From NCBI RefSeq assembly GCF_013085465.1, contig NZ_CP049838.1, forward strand, positions 4,464,001 to 4,528,000: a stretch of DNA of 64,000 nt. Reading direction: 5' to 3'. Position numbers and translations under genes: made by a program. The stretch comes from Streptomyces asoensis. GTDB taxonomy: Bacteria > Actinomycetota > Actinomycetes > Streptomycetales > Streptomycetaceae. The notes under the pieces were generated by a model. The model was given only the letters and a program-made list of their open reading frames with translations. It did not search any database and was not told the DNA's origin. The first letter of the stretch is position 1. Each line of letters starts with the position of its first letter. Of this stretch, positions 1 through 7,442 are shown piece after piece.

Positions 1-1
1 G

Positions 2-496
2 GCCCGGCTGCGCAAGAGCATCCTGGTCACGCATGTCGTCTCGGCGGGAGCCTGGATCGGCATCGATGTCCTCTCCGTCGTCCTGGTGGCGATCGGCTGG
101 GTACGCGCGGGCGACGACCGCACCGCCGTGTACCGCGCACTCGCGGACTTCTTCGTCGTCCCCCTCCCGCTGTCGGCCCTCACAGCAGGGACGATCTGCC
201 TGATCGCCGGCGTCCTGCTGGGGTTGGCGACCAAGTGGGGACTCGTACGCTTTTGGTGGGTCGCTGTGAAGCTGGTCCTCAACGTCGTCGCCTGCGCGAT
301 GATGCTCGCCTTCCTGGGCCCCATCACCGAACTCGCCACGGGCGAACAACCGTTGCAGGACATCTGGTTCGTCTCGTTCCTCGGAGCCACCGCCCTGGCG
401 CTCCTGAGCTTTGCCACAGTGCTCTCTGTCTTCAAACCATGGGGCCGAGTCATCGAGCGCACCGCACGGGTGGCGAAAAGTGATCACCCCGGGTAA
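2..496 (+). CDS. DUF2269-like integral membrane protein, 5' end missing
   Basis: The reading frame is open from the first bases of the window, so the start lies upstream; a GTG at 86 is internal because the preceding codons continue the same membrane protein. The visible 164 residues hold about four hydrophobic helices. The order is short helix, a charged loop with RAGDD, a helix, TKWGLVRFWWVAVKL, then two more helices and a basic tail. The WGL-(F/Y)-W-VxxK pattern is typical of the DUF2269 group of small membrane proteins of unknown function. No operon partner follows; the next gene is on the other strand. Confidence 0.75.
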   Translation, partial: ARLRKSILVTHVVSAGAWIGIDVLSVVLVAIGWVRAGDDRTAVYRALADFFVVPLPLSALTAGTICLIAGVLLGLATKWGLVRFWWVAVKLVLNVVACAMMLAFLGPITELATGEQPLQDIWFVSFLGATALALLSFATVLSVFKPWGRVIERTARVAKSDHPG

Positions 497-577
497 ACAA
501 ACCTCGCCCGGATTCTCGAGCCTCGGGCGCAACCGTGGCCTTCGGGGACCGGTGATCGTCCGGTGGCGTCGGGCGTA

Positions 578-946
578 TCAGGCGCGGTCGTGGAGGGTGA
601 CCTGGTAGCCGTCGGGGTCGGCGAAGGTGAATGTCCGGCCGAAGGGGCCGTCGATCGGTGCGGAGACGATGGTGTGACCGTCGGCGACGAGAGCATCGTG
701 AATGGCCTGGACGTCTGTGGCGTGGAGCCAGATCGCGGCACCGATGCCCGGCTGAGCAACGGATGCGAGATCGGTGCCGGGAACGACGTCGCGGAGTGCG
801 AACGCGATCGGCTTCGTCTCGAAGACGACGGCGTGCGGAGGTCCGGCCTGCGAGCGGACGAGGCCGAGGTACTGCTCGTAGAACGCCTGCGAAGCGTCGA
901 GGTCGCGCGCTTGGAGCGAGATGAAGTCGGGGCCGGTGACGGGCAC
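578..946 (-). CDS. VOC-fold (glyoxalase/bleomycin resistance-like) protein
   Basis: 122 residues, a single vicinal-oxygen-chelate module. It opens FISLQARDLDASQAFYEQYLG, the usual first beta-alpha unit, and ends FADPDGYQVTLHD, the usual last strand. Proteins of this size bind small hydrophobic or electrophilic compounds or act as metal-dependent lyases or dioxygenases; the substrate cannot be read from sequence. The start is a GTG with GAAGGAG seven bases upstream. It is divergent from a MarR regulator, and the gap carries two palindromes, so MarR control in response to the ligand that this protein handles is likely. Confidence 0.85.
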   Translation of the reverse strand: MPVTGPDFISLQARDLDASQAFYEQYLGLVRSQAGPPHAVVFETKPIAFALRDVVPGTDLASVAQPGIGAAIWLHATDVQAIHDALVADGHTIVSAPIDGPFGRTFTFADPDGYQVTLHDRA

Positions 947-964
947 GATGATGCTCCTTCATTC

Positions 965-982
965 GTGTCAGTTTTCTGACAC
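965..982. promoter_or_regulatory. Palindromic operator 1 of the VOC/MarR intergenic region
   Basis: Perfect inverted repeat: arms GTGTCAG and CTGACAC around TTTT. It sits 19 bases upstream of the VOC start and about 26 upstream of the MarR start. Spacing and symmetry fit a MarR dimer site. Confidence 0.7.
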
Positions 983-992
983 GGGTCAATCT

Positions 993-1010
993 ATGTCAGA
1001 ATGCTGACAT
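993..1010. promoter_or_regulatory. Palindromic operator 2, overlapping the MarR start codon
   Basis: Perfect inverted repeat: arms ATGTCAG and CTGACAT around AATG. It shares the TGTCAG/CTGACA core with operator 1, and the two start 28 bases apart, close to three helical turns. Its last two bases are the first two of the MarR ATG, so a bound regulator would cover its own start. Confidence 0.7.
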
Positions 1011-1467
1011 GAGTCAAAACGGTGTCGGCGTCGACCTGGAGACGTCACTGGGCTACCTGCTGAAAGAGGCGTCGAGCGCGCTCCGTACAGCCATGGAGGC
1101 GGTGCTGCGGCCGCTCGGGATGAGCGTGACGCACTACTCCTGCCTCGAGCTGCTGGCTCAACGACCGGGCTTGTCGAACTCCGAGCTCGCGCGGGGCGCA
1201 TTCGTGACACGGCAATCGATGAACGTGCTGCTCCAGAACCTGGAACGAGAGGGCTACGTGACCAGGCCCGCGGAGGCACCCGTCGGGAAGGTTCTTCCCA
1301 CGCGACTCACGCCTCGCGGCCGACGGAGCCTCGAGAAGGCGACCGTGGCGGTGCGGTCCGTCGAGGTCAGAATGCTGGCCGGCCTGACCGGGACCGAGCA
1401 GTCAGGCGCGCTCCGGATCCTCCAGAGCATGATCCATTCCCTGCGTGAGGGCGACGACGGTGCATAG
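1009..1467 (+). CDS. MarR-family transcriptional regulator
   Basis: 152 residues with the MarR winged-helix layout. Residues 40-75 (THYSCLELLAQRPGLSNSEL, then ARGAFVTRQSMNVLLQNLE) are the helix-turn-helix, and EREGYVTR begins the wing. The wing is unusual: the common DPRDGR is replaced by PAEAPVGKV. The ATG has no Shine-Dalgarno sequence and lies inside operator 2, suggesting a leaderless transcript that the protein represses itself. The divergent VOC gene is the likely target. Confidence 0.88.
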   Translation: MSQNGVGVDLETSLGYLLKEASSALRTAMEAVLRPLGMSVTHYSCLELLAQRPGLSNSELARGAFVTRQSMNVLLQNLEREGYVTRPAEAPVGKVLPTRLTPRGRRSLEKATVAVRSVEVRMLAGLTGTEQSGALRILQSMIHSLREGDDGA

Positions 1468-2165
1468 CTCGTTCTCCGGCGCACGTCTCGTCGCGCCCCG
1501 GCAGGAGTGCCGAGTGCGGTGGCCCGTTGAAGGCCGGCTCGATGGCACTTCGTCACCGCGAGGAGGACGACCGCCGAACCTGCCGTGTGGCCTGGGGCTG
1601 CTCCAACCAACACGTCCGGTGGAAGTGGGCCGACCGTCCAACCGCCCCGTTGGAACTCTGCCCCTACCCGGATCTGCTGGACGGCTGACATCCGCACCTG
1701 ACATCGGCGACAGCGGGCTTCAGCAGACTTGAGCCACCATCGAGGCGTCCGGCCCGCGGCAGGCCGGGGTCTCGGTCATCTCCTTCAGCGAGGTGTCCTC
1801 GGCTCCTCGGGGCGCGCAGCCCGCGATCCCGGCAAAGCCGACCAGGTCACCGCCCCGTCCGTGGAGAGTTTCGTCCCCGTAGGGGTGATGGCACCGGATT
1901 CCCCGGAAGTCGTGCGCGCATCCCGCAACGATGGCCGTGTTCGGCACAGGGAGGCGTTCTGTTCGGCCTCGGCGCGGATGGCGTGGCCGGGGTCAGGGCT
2001 GCGGTCCGGATCGTGTGAACGCCGCGTTGACACGCGTCCTCGCCGGACGTTGACTGGCAGCACGGCGCAGGGCCCTGCCACTGCGGAACACGCGTGATGC
2101 ATTCCGCCTCACCGCCTCGCCCAGACCTCGCGGGGACCCACCTACCGGACCACGGCGAGACGGCC
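1468..2165. other. About 700 bases with no confident gene
   Basis: Frames on both strands are short and lack the strong third-position GC of the neighbours. The best small frame is 1542-1688 (+), 48 residues with four cysteines (MALRHREEDDRRTC at its start), without a convincing ribosome site and unlike any family I recognise. The stretch 1700-2090 looks like decayed coding DNA. It precedes a clearly broken CsbD gene, so the segment may be erosion debris. Confidence 0.5.
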
Positions 2166-2289
2166 ATGACCGTTGCACGGCTCATCGGGCACACGGCTCA
2201 GACGATGAAGGGCAGGGTTCGCCGGAAGTCTGAAGCAGGCCGTCGAGAAGACCAAGAGCGCCTTCGGGCGGAACGGAAGCGGCACCTGA
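2166..2289 (+). pseudogene. Broken CsbD-like stress protein gene
   Basis: Two frames carry the two ends of a CsbD protein. Frame of 2166 gives MTVARLIGHTAQTMKGRVRR, like the CsbD N-terminus (AQ..KGxxK). From 2224 another frame gives GSLKQAVEKTKSAFGR and stops at 2287-2289, like the CsbD C-terminus (GNLKQAxEKxKDAF). The middle of about 25 residues (the usual TGN..L.AEG..D) is missing and the frame shifts at about 2218-2224. CsbD proteins are small general-stress proteins often under sigma-B. The stop codon overlaps the next ATG (TGATG), which preserves the old operon junction. Confidence 0.65.
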
Positions 2290-2636
2290 TGATGTACGAC
2301 CAGACACGCGCCCAGCAGCCCGCGGGACAGACCCGAAGCACCGCCGAGCGCCGTACCCCCGGCCCGGAGCCGCTGCTCCCGTCGAGCGAACGGGACAAGA
2401 TCGCCCTGCGCCTCGGGCACGCCCTCAACTCCTTCACCGACACCCCGCGCGAGGCGCTGGAAGAGGCGGAGAGCGCCTACGACGAAGCCACCGCCCAGCT
2501 TGTGAACGTCCTCGCGGAACGGCGGCGTGTTCTGCGCGCCGGCTGGGAGGAGCAGGACCCCGCGACCCGGTCCGACGAACTCCGGCACGCGCTGAGGGAG
2601 TACCGGGAGATCACCCGGCGGCTGCTCCAGCTCTAG
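2289..2636 (+). CDS. Hypothetical protein downstream of the CsbD remnant
   Basis: 115 residues from the ATG that overlaps the CsbD stop; a longer reading from 2094 exists but would absorb the CsbD fragment. Residues 1-35 are polar and low in complexity. Residues 35-115 are predicted helical (DKIALRLGHALNSFTDTPRE, then EEAESAYDEATAQL and LREYREITRRLLQL), with a conserved look but no known function. Similar short helical proteins accompany stress genes in Streptomyces. Loss of the upstream gene may have fused or silenced it. Confidence 0.6.
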   Translation: MMYDQTRAQQPAGQTRSTAERRTPGPEPLLPSSERDKIALRLGHALNSFTDTPREALEEAESAYDEATAQLVNVLAERRRVLRAGWEEQDPATRSDELRHALREYREITRRLLQL

Positions 2637-2698
2637 GGCGGACACGGCCCAGGGCCGCCCGGAGCGCCGTAGCCGCTCCCAGGCGGAGTGCGGGACGC

Positions 2699-2727
2699 GG
2701 AGTAGTGTGGACAATACCGAGGGTATT
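2699..2727 (+). promoter_or_regulatory. Possible sigma-B-type promoter with palindrome before DUF5994
   Basis: An isolated AT-rich patch holds the palindrome AATACC-GAG-GGTATT (2713-2727). Its right arm contains GGGTAT (2721-2726), the -10 of Streptomyces sigma-B-like promoters, with GAGT (2700-2703) as a possible -35. Spacing is 17, slightly longer than usual, so this is tentative. Confidence 0.35.
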
Positions 2728-2813
2728 TCGCACACCGGCTTCCACGCCGGGTCGTTCTCGGCGAGAGCTGAACCCGGGCCGCCGCGGAGGCGGCCCGGAG
2801 ACGGGTCCGCATC

Positions 2814-3332
2814 ATGCCGGCGTCCTTGCACCCCGTCCCGCCGCACGTCGAGCTCGTCGCAGCCCCGGCCGCGCGTCTCGCGCTGAAGACCGACGGTCCG
2901 CCCCGTGGACTCCTGGACGGCGCCTGGTGGCCCCGCTCCCGGGATCTGCTGAGCGAACTGCCCGCCCTGACCGAGGTGTTGGACCCACTGTGGGGCCGCA
3001 TCACCCGGATCGCCGTCAACTCGACGTACTGGCCGGTCGTTCCGCGTCAGGTTCCCGCGGGCGGCCACATCGTCAAGGTCGGCTGGTTCACCACGGAGAT
3101 CGACCCGTACAAGCTGCTGCTGCTCTCGTACGGCACCAGCCGCTGGGATCTGCTGGTCGTTCCGCCCGAGACGGGGGCCGAGTCGGCGGCCCGGCTCATG
3201 GCGGCCGCCTCCGACCACTCGGGCCCGCCGCTGACCGCGAGCGCGCTCATGGCCGCGGACGAGGCCCGACACGGCGCCTCCGTGAGCGTCGGCAGGACCG
3301 GGCAGACCGGTCGCCTGATCGTCGGTAGGTGA
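2814..3332 (+). CDS. DUF5994 family protein
   Basis: 172 residues. The region PRGLLDGAWWPRSRDLLSEL followed by a GRITRIAVN strand, WPVVPRQVPAGG and VKVGWF is the signature of DUF5994. This actinobacterial family is commonly found beside GAF-ANTAR and STAS regulators, as here. Function is unknown. No good ribosome site precedes the ATG. The gene next door starts 10 bases downstream, so they are probably cotranscribed. Confidence 0.85.
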   Translation: MPASLHPVPPHVELVAAPAARLALKTDGPPRGLLDGAWWPRSRDLLSELPALTEVLDPLWGRITRIAVNSTYWPVVPRQVPAGGHIVKVGWFTTEIDPYKLLLLSYGTSRWDLLVVPPETGAESAARLMAAASDHSGPPLTASALMAADEARHGASVSVGRTGQTGRLIVGR

Positions 3333-3342
3333 GGACGCCGTC

Positions 3343-3639
3343 ATGAACCTCTTCCTGACAACCGTCCACGTCCTGGTCCTCGTCGCGGCGACGGGATACG
3401 TGATCCACCGGCTCGGCATCCAGCACGCCGACAGAATCGCCATGCACCGGCACGGTGTCGCCCTGCCCGGTCTCCGCGGACGGGGCACGCCGCAGCCCGC
3501 GGTGGAACCCGAGCAACCCGAGCCGCCGTCCGTCGGCGCACGACGGGACCACCGTGACGGGGGTCGTGGCCGCTTCCCACCACGCCGCCGACGCAGCCGC
3601 AGCAGCGGCAGCGGCAGCCGTACGACTCGTCACGGGTGA
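3343..3639 (+). CDS. Small membrane-anchored hypothetical protein
   Basis: 98 residues: one N-terminal transmembrane segment (FLTTVHVLVLVAATGYVI), then a histidine-containing stretch (HRLGIQHADRIAMHRHG), then a Pro/Arg-rich tail that looks disordered. It starts 10 bases after the DUF5994 stop. The tail is poorly coding, so the true end could be earlier if a frameshift has occurred. No function can be assigned. Confidence 0.5.
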   Translation: MNLFLTTVHVLVLVAATGYVIHRLGIQHADRIAMHRHGVALPGLRGRGTPQPAVEPEQPEPPSVGARRDHRDGGRGRFPPRRRRSRSSGSGSRTTRHG

Positions 3640-4003
3640 CCGGACCGTTCCGGCGGCGACTTCGCGCGCGGACACCGACAGATCGCAGCGTCCGCATCCT
3701 GGGATCGGGCGACTTCGGACCGTCCGTCACCCGGCACGAGGACTATGCTGCTGCGCAGACGTCCCAGACCCCGGCGGCATGCTGTTGCTCAACGCAGATG
3801 GCTGCGGGGTACGGACTCTTCGTCTGTCACCCGCCGCGTCCCTGGAGGGAACCGGGTGGATCCAACGTCCTGCTGTGCAGGCCGTCGGACCGGCCGTCGC
3901 TCTGCCTCCGCCGAACGTACGCCCCTGTCGGCAGCGCGCCCGGGAACCCGGGACTCCGACGTCACCGCGCCCGCTGCCGGATGGTCTTCCGAACCGAGGC
4001 GTC
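3640..4003. other. 364 bases without a convincing gene
   Basis: Open frames exist on both strands but have cysteine- and arginine-rich compositions typical of out-of-frame high-GC DNA. The promoter of the STAS gene must lie here. I see no clear -35/-10 pair. Confidence 0.4.
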
Positions 4004-4429
4004 ATGCTCCTTCCCCAGCTCACCGTGTACCGCCATGACCGAAGGAATCGGGCGCTGATCACCCTCTCCGGTGAGATCGATCTCGACTCCGCGCCGTTGC
4101 TGTGCGCTTCCCTGGAACGGTGCCTGCGCGACGGTATCCACACCATCGACGTCGACCTCACCTCCGTCCGCTTCTGCGATTGCAGTGGCCTCAACGTCTT
4201 CCTCCGCGCCGCGCAACAGACCACCGTGGCCGGCGGAGCCGTACGGCTGCACCACCCGCCGCCGGTGCTGGCCCGGCTGCTCGATCTCACCGGCTGCGGC
4301 TTCCTCCTCCTCGGCCCTCCGTCCGGCCCGCTGCCCTCTCCTCCCGGGGACGCTCCGGCCGCGCCCGCCCCGGCCGCGCCGCACGGGTCGGTCCCGTCGG
4401 CGTCTGTTCTCTCGGGCGATGTGCGATGA
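4004..4429 (+). CDS. STAS-domain anti-sigma factor antagonist
   Basis: 141 residues from ATG 4004; the longer frame from 3455 is rejected because the STAS fold begins here (LTVYRHDRRNRALITLSGEI). Residues 24-35 are LSGEIDLDSAPL, and residues about 60-68 are FCDCSGLN, which holds the serine normally phosphorylated by an RsbW-type kinase. The C-terminus is a Pro/Ala tail beyond the fold. Such proteins release a sigma factor from its anti-sigma kinase. No cognate kinase or sigma gene is adjacent. The stop overlaps the next ATG (ATGA). Confidence 0.85.
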   Translation: MLLPQLTVYRHDRRNRALITLSGEIDLDSAPLLCASLERCLRDGIHTIDVDLTSVRFCDCSGLNVFLRAAQQTTVAGGAVRLHHPPPVLARLLDLTGCGFLLLGPPSGPLPSPPGDAPAAPAPAAPHGSVPSASVLSGDVR

Positions 4430-4821
4430 CGGTCGGCCCTCGGCAGCAGCGGTCCGGGAAGCCCGAAGGCGGCGAGCCGTCCGCCACGGTTCCGGTGCGA
4501 TTACGTCGGTCTCCGGTACGCGGCGACGGGTCCAGTCGGCTCGGCTTCGCCGGATCATCGCCAGGCAGCATCAGACAACTCACCGTGTCCGGTGGGGCCT
4601 TCGCGCTCGCCGACATCCGGATCCGGCCGCACCCGCAGGACCGCCTCCTCGCCCCTCCTGTGCTGGAACGGCTGTTGACCGACCGTCAGGCATCGCTCGA
4701 CGCCACCTCGGTGGACCGGGCCGATCGTTCGGCCTCCACTGCGCTCGGAGAAGGAACCACGGCGAGGCCGAGGGGCCGCCTCGTCACGATGTCCGAAGGC
4801 GGTGGCCCTGGTGGGCCATGA
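4426..4821 (+). CDS. Hypothetical protein coupled to the STAS gene
   Basis: 131 residues opening with a 4-nt ATGA overlap, which argues for a real translated frame. The first 45 residues are basic and low in complexity. Residues 50-90 (GGAFALADIRIRPHPQDR, then ERLLTDRQASLDA) have strong GC3 and look coding. It contains one TTA codon (Leu at about residue 26), which in Streptomyces would make it depend on the bldA tRNA. No family recognised. It overlaps the following gene by 20 bases. Confidence 0.4.
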   Translation: MTVGPRQQRSGKPEGGEPSATVPVRLRRSPVRGDGSSRLGFAGSSPGSIRQLTVSGGAFALADIRIRPHPQDRLLAPPVLERLLTDRQASLDATSVDRADRSASTALGEGTTARPRGRLVTMSEGGGPGGP

Positions 4822-5578
4822 CAGCCGGTCGGCCCGCATCCGGTTGCTCGTGGCCGAGCAGGCCGCCCGACGTGGTGCCCGGGTCGGGGTGGTGGACGTG
4901 TGCACCGCGGCCGTGGCCGCGCTCCCGGTCGGAGGGGCCGGACTGTCGGCGATGTCCCGGACCGCGCCGAGCCACCCGCTGTGCAGCACCGACGACATCA
5001 GCCGGCAACTGGAAGAGCTCCAGCTCACCCTGGGTGAGGGGCCTTGCGTGGAGGCCTTCGCACGCGGCTCGGCCGTCCTGACACCCGATCTGCTCACCGT
5101 CGAACCGAAGGACCACTGGGCCGTGTTCGCCGATGCGGCCCTGGAAGCCGGAGCCCGCGCGATTTTCTCGCTCCCCCTCCAGATGGGCGCGATCAGCCCG
5201 GGAGTTCTGGATCTGTACGCCGACATTCCGACCGTGCTCGACATCGAGGAACTGGCCGACGCGATGGCGTTCGCCGATCTCGCGACTCTCCTCCTGCTCG
5301 ATGCGAGGATCGACGAGACGGGCGCGGGCGCACCGACCGACAAAACGGTGCCGGACCGCGGCTTCGAGGACCTGGGCGCATACCGGGCGGAGATCGACCA
5401 GGCCACCGGGATGCTCACGGTCCAGCTCGGAGTCGGCATCGACGAGGCCTTCGTCCGGCTCCGCGCCCACGCCTACGCGCGGGAACGCCGGCTCGCCGAC
5501 GTGGCCGCGGACGTGGTGGCCCGCCGACTTCGTTTCCCACCGGACGCGGAGCCGGATCAGACCGAGGAGGCAACCTGA
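4802..5578 (+). CDS. GAF-ANTAR regulatory protein (first copy)
   Basis: 258 residues. Residues 15-150 form a GAF-type sensor (GLSAMSRTAPSHPLCSTDD, then LTLGEGPCVEAFARG). Residues 195-250 form the ANTAR RNA-binding domain (AEIDQATGMLTVQLGVGIDE and the helical ARERRLADVAADVV). ANTAR domains bind paired hexaloop RNA hairpins to prevent transcription termination. The GTG start at 4802 has no ribosome site, and the frame stays open further upstream. A second GAF-ANTAR gene follows 79 bases later. Confidence 0.88.
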   Translation: MALVGHDSRSARIRLLVAEQAARRGARVGVVDVCTAAVAALPVGGAGLSAMSRTAPSHPLCSTDDISRQLEELQLTLGEGPCVEAFARGSAVLTPDLLTVEPKDHWAVFADAALEAGARAIFSLPLQMGAISPGVLDLYADIPTVLDIEELADAMAFADLATLLLLDARIDETGAGAPTDKTVPDRGFEDLGAYRAEIDQATGMLTVQLGVGIDEAFVRLRAHAYARERRLADVAADVVARRLRFPPDAEPDQTEEAT

Positions 5579-5657
5579 CGTATCGGTGCCGGCCGAGGAA
5601 CGTGCCGTACTTCCCGCCCCTTCGGGCAGGGACTGGTCTCAATCGAGGGTGCCCACG

Positions 5658-6374
5658 ATGGATCAACAGCTTCTGGCCAAAACCTTCGTCGAGCTGGCCG
5701 ACAATCTGGTCGCCGACTTCGACCTCATCGACTTCCTGCGCCTGCTGACCGACCGCTGCGTCAGCATGCTCGACGCGAGCGCCGCCGGGGTGCTGCTCGC
5801 CGACCGGGACGGCAAACTCCGCGTCATGGCCGCCTCCGACGAACAGGTGCGGCTGCTGGAGCTCTTCCAGCTCCAGAACGACGAAGGCCCCTGTCTCCAG
5901 TGCTTCCACACCGGCGTACCGGTGATCATCCACGACCTGACCCGGGAGGTCGAACGCTGGCCTCGCTTCGTCACGGCGGCCCACCGCTGCGGGTTCGGGG
6001 CCGTCCAGGCCCTGCCCATGCGCCTGCGGGACGAGACCGTGGGCGCCCTGAACCTCTTCCGCGCCGCGCCCGGCCCCTTCGAACCGACCGCCACCCTCAT
6101 CGCCCAGGCGCTGGCCGACGTCGCCACCATCAGCCTGCTGCAACAGCGCACCGCCCAGCGCAGCACCGTGCTCAACGAGCAGCTGCACACGGCGCTGAAC
6201 AGCCGGGTGCTGATCGAACAGGCCAAGGGGAAACTCGCCGAACGCCAGGGCATCGACATGGAGCAGGCGTTCAGCGCGCTGCGCGGCTACGCCCGCGCCC
6301 ACAACCGGCGCCTGGCCGATGTGGCCCGCGCCTTCGTCGACGACTCCGAACCCCTCGCCGGTCTGGGGGCCTGA
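5658..6374 (+). CDS. GAF-ANTAR regulatory protein (second copy)
   Basis: 238 residues from ATG 5658 (GAGGG upstream); the frame is open further 5' but that part is the shadow of the preceding gene. The GAF domain covers residues 20-160 (SMLDASAAGVLLADRDGKL, LQNDEGPCLQCFHTG, ALNLF). ANTAR covers 175-230 (ALNSRVLIEQAKGKLAERQ, FSALRGYARAHNRRLADVA). It is the more canonical of the two copies. The two differ in domain detail, so this is an old divergence rather than a fresh duplication. Confidence 0.92.
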   Translation: MDQQLLAKTFVELADNLVADFDLIDFLRLLTDRCVSMLDASAAGVLLADRDGKLRVMAASDEQVRLLELFQLQNDEGPCLQCFHTGVPVIIHDLTREVERWPRFVTAAHRCGFGAVQALPMRLRDETVGALNLFRAAPGPFEPTATLIAQALADVATISLLQQRTAQRSTVLNEQLHTALNSRVLIEQAKGKLAERQGIDMEQAFSALRGYARAHNRRLADVARAFVDDSEPLAGLGA

Positions 6375-6476
6375 CCCACGCGCCGGGGCGGGGCCACTAC
6401 CGCTCTGCGCCGTCCTCGACCAGACGGCGGTGCGGTTCCGTGGTCATGACGTGGATCGCTCGTGGGGCCGCTCTGT

Positions 6477-6647
6477 TCAGCGGGCCGGGCGCCGGGTGGA
6501 GCGCCAGATGGAGCGGGCCGCCAGGCAGAGCAGATCGGCAATGAGAAGCAGTACGCCGGCGGAAGCCAGATAGAGCGTGCCGTCGACGGCCACGCCAATG
6601 GCGACCAGAGCGATTCCGGCGATGAGCAGGGTCAGGAAGAGGACCAT
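6477..6647 (-). CDS. 56-residue membrane protein
   Basis: ATG at 6647 with a perfect AGGAGG nine bases upstream (6662-6657). Two hydrophobic helices (FLTLLIAGIALVAIGVAV and LASAGVLLLIADLLCLAA) with a short VDGTLY turn and a basic tail (RSIWRSTRRPAR). The architecture is a small hairpin membrane protein of unknown role. It lies on the same strand as the Asp23/AmaP operon, 191 bases after its last gene, and may be its tail or an independent unit. Confidence 0.75.
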   Translation of the reverse strand: MVLFLTLLIAGIALVAIGVAVDGTLYLASAGVLLLIADLLCLAARSIWRSTRRPAR

Positions 6648-6838
6648 GACGGCATGCCTCCTGGGAAGGAATCGTGCGGTATCTGCATGGTCTCTCGGCT
6701 ACGGCGGGACACGCGGCGCCTGTGCTCGATGTCGCGTCGGCCGAGGAGCGGTACGTGTCGGCCCCGGCGCACAAGGCCGCTACCGGATTCCGGGGCGTCT
6801 CGCGGCCGGTACCCCCGTGGGGTTCGGTCCAGGGGATC

Positions 6839-7432
6839 TCAGGCGGTCCGTCGGGCGCGGTGGTGGGCTTCCCGGAATCGGACCTTGGACGGGAGGCGGT
6901 CCAGGCCGACAGAGTCTCGTGCGTGCGCGAGTGTTTCCCGGCTCAGTCGTCCCAGAGTCCGCGCCGGATCCGCGTATGGCTCCAACATCAGCCGCACGCG
7001 TGCGGTGGGAGCAGTACGTCGGCCCGTCAGCCGGACTTGAGCCCGCGAAACCCCGCCCAGGGCTTGCGCCTCTTCCTCGATCGCGTCCTCCAGCGTGCGG
7101 CCGTCGAGCCGGACCGCCGCGCCGTCTTCGCTGTCGACGAGAACCCGGTCCAGGTGGTGTCTGCGTTGCGCAAGGAGCCACCACAGCAGCAGAGCCAGCA
7201 GCACGGCGAGCGCCGCGATGACGGTCGGCCACCACCAGCCCTCTTCCCGCCACCGGGTTCGTCCCTCGGCGCCCAGCAGCACATCGTCCGGCCCGAGGAA
7301 GGGCCACCAGCCCGGCATGCCGAAACCCCAGCGGCGCTGGAGATCCAGCCCGCCCAGCAGTACGCCGCCGCCCAGGGCGAACAGTCCAAGGCCGAGAAGC
7401 CCCAACAGCACCCGGTTCACCGTCTTGAGCAT
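6839..7432 (-). CDS. amaP: AmaP-like Asp23 membrane anchor protein
   Basis: 197 residues from ATG 7432 (GAGGTGA upstream, overlapping the previous stop); a GTG at 7441 is an alternative. There are two transmembrane helices (residues about 5-25 and 65-88) separated by a Trp-rich loop. A cytoplasmic domain follows (residues 95-185) with the DRVLVDSEDGAAVRLDGRT strand pattern of AmaP. AmaP tethers Asp23 to the membrane in Gram-positive bacteria. It is the last gene of the five-gene stress cluster. Confidence 0.8.
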   Translation of the reverse strand: MLKTVNRVLLGLLGLGLFALGGGVLLGGLDLQRRWGFGMPGWWPFLGPDDVLLGAEGRTRWREEGWWWPTVIAALAVLLALLLWWLLAQRRHHLDRVLVDSEDGAAVRLDGRTLEDAIEEEAQALGGVSRAQVRLTGRRTAPTARVRLMLEPYADPARTLGRLSRETLAHARDSVGLDRLPSKVRFREAHHRARRTA

Positions 7433-7442
7433 CAGGATCACC

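Noticed and set aside
2094..2288. Extension of the 2289-2636 gene to a start at 2094
   Set aside because: The extra segment contains the first part of a decayed CsbD gene, and the internal ATG overlapping the CsbD stop is the natural start.
3455..4003. N-terminal extension of the STAS protein
   Set aside because: No conserved features and poor coding character; the STAS fold starts at ATG 4004.
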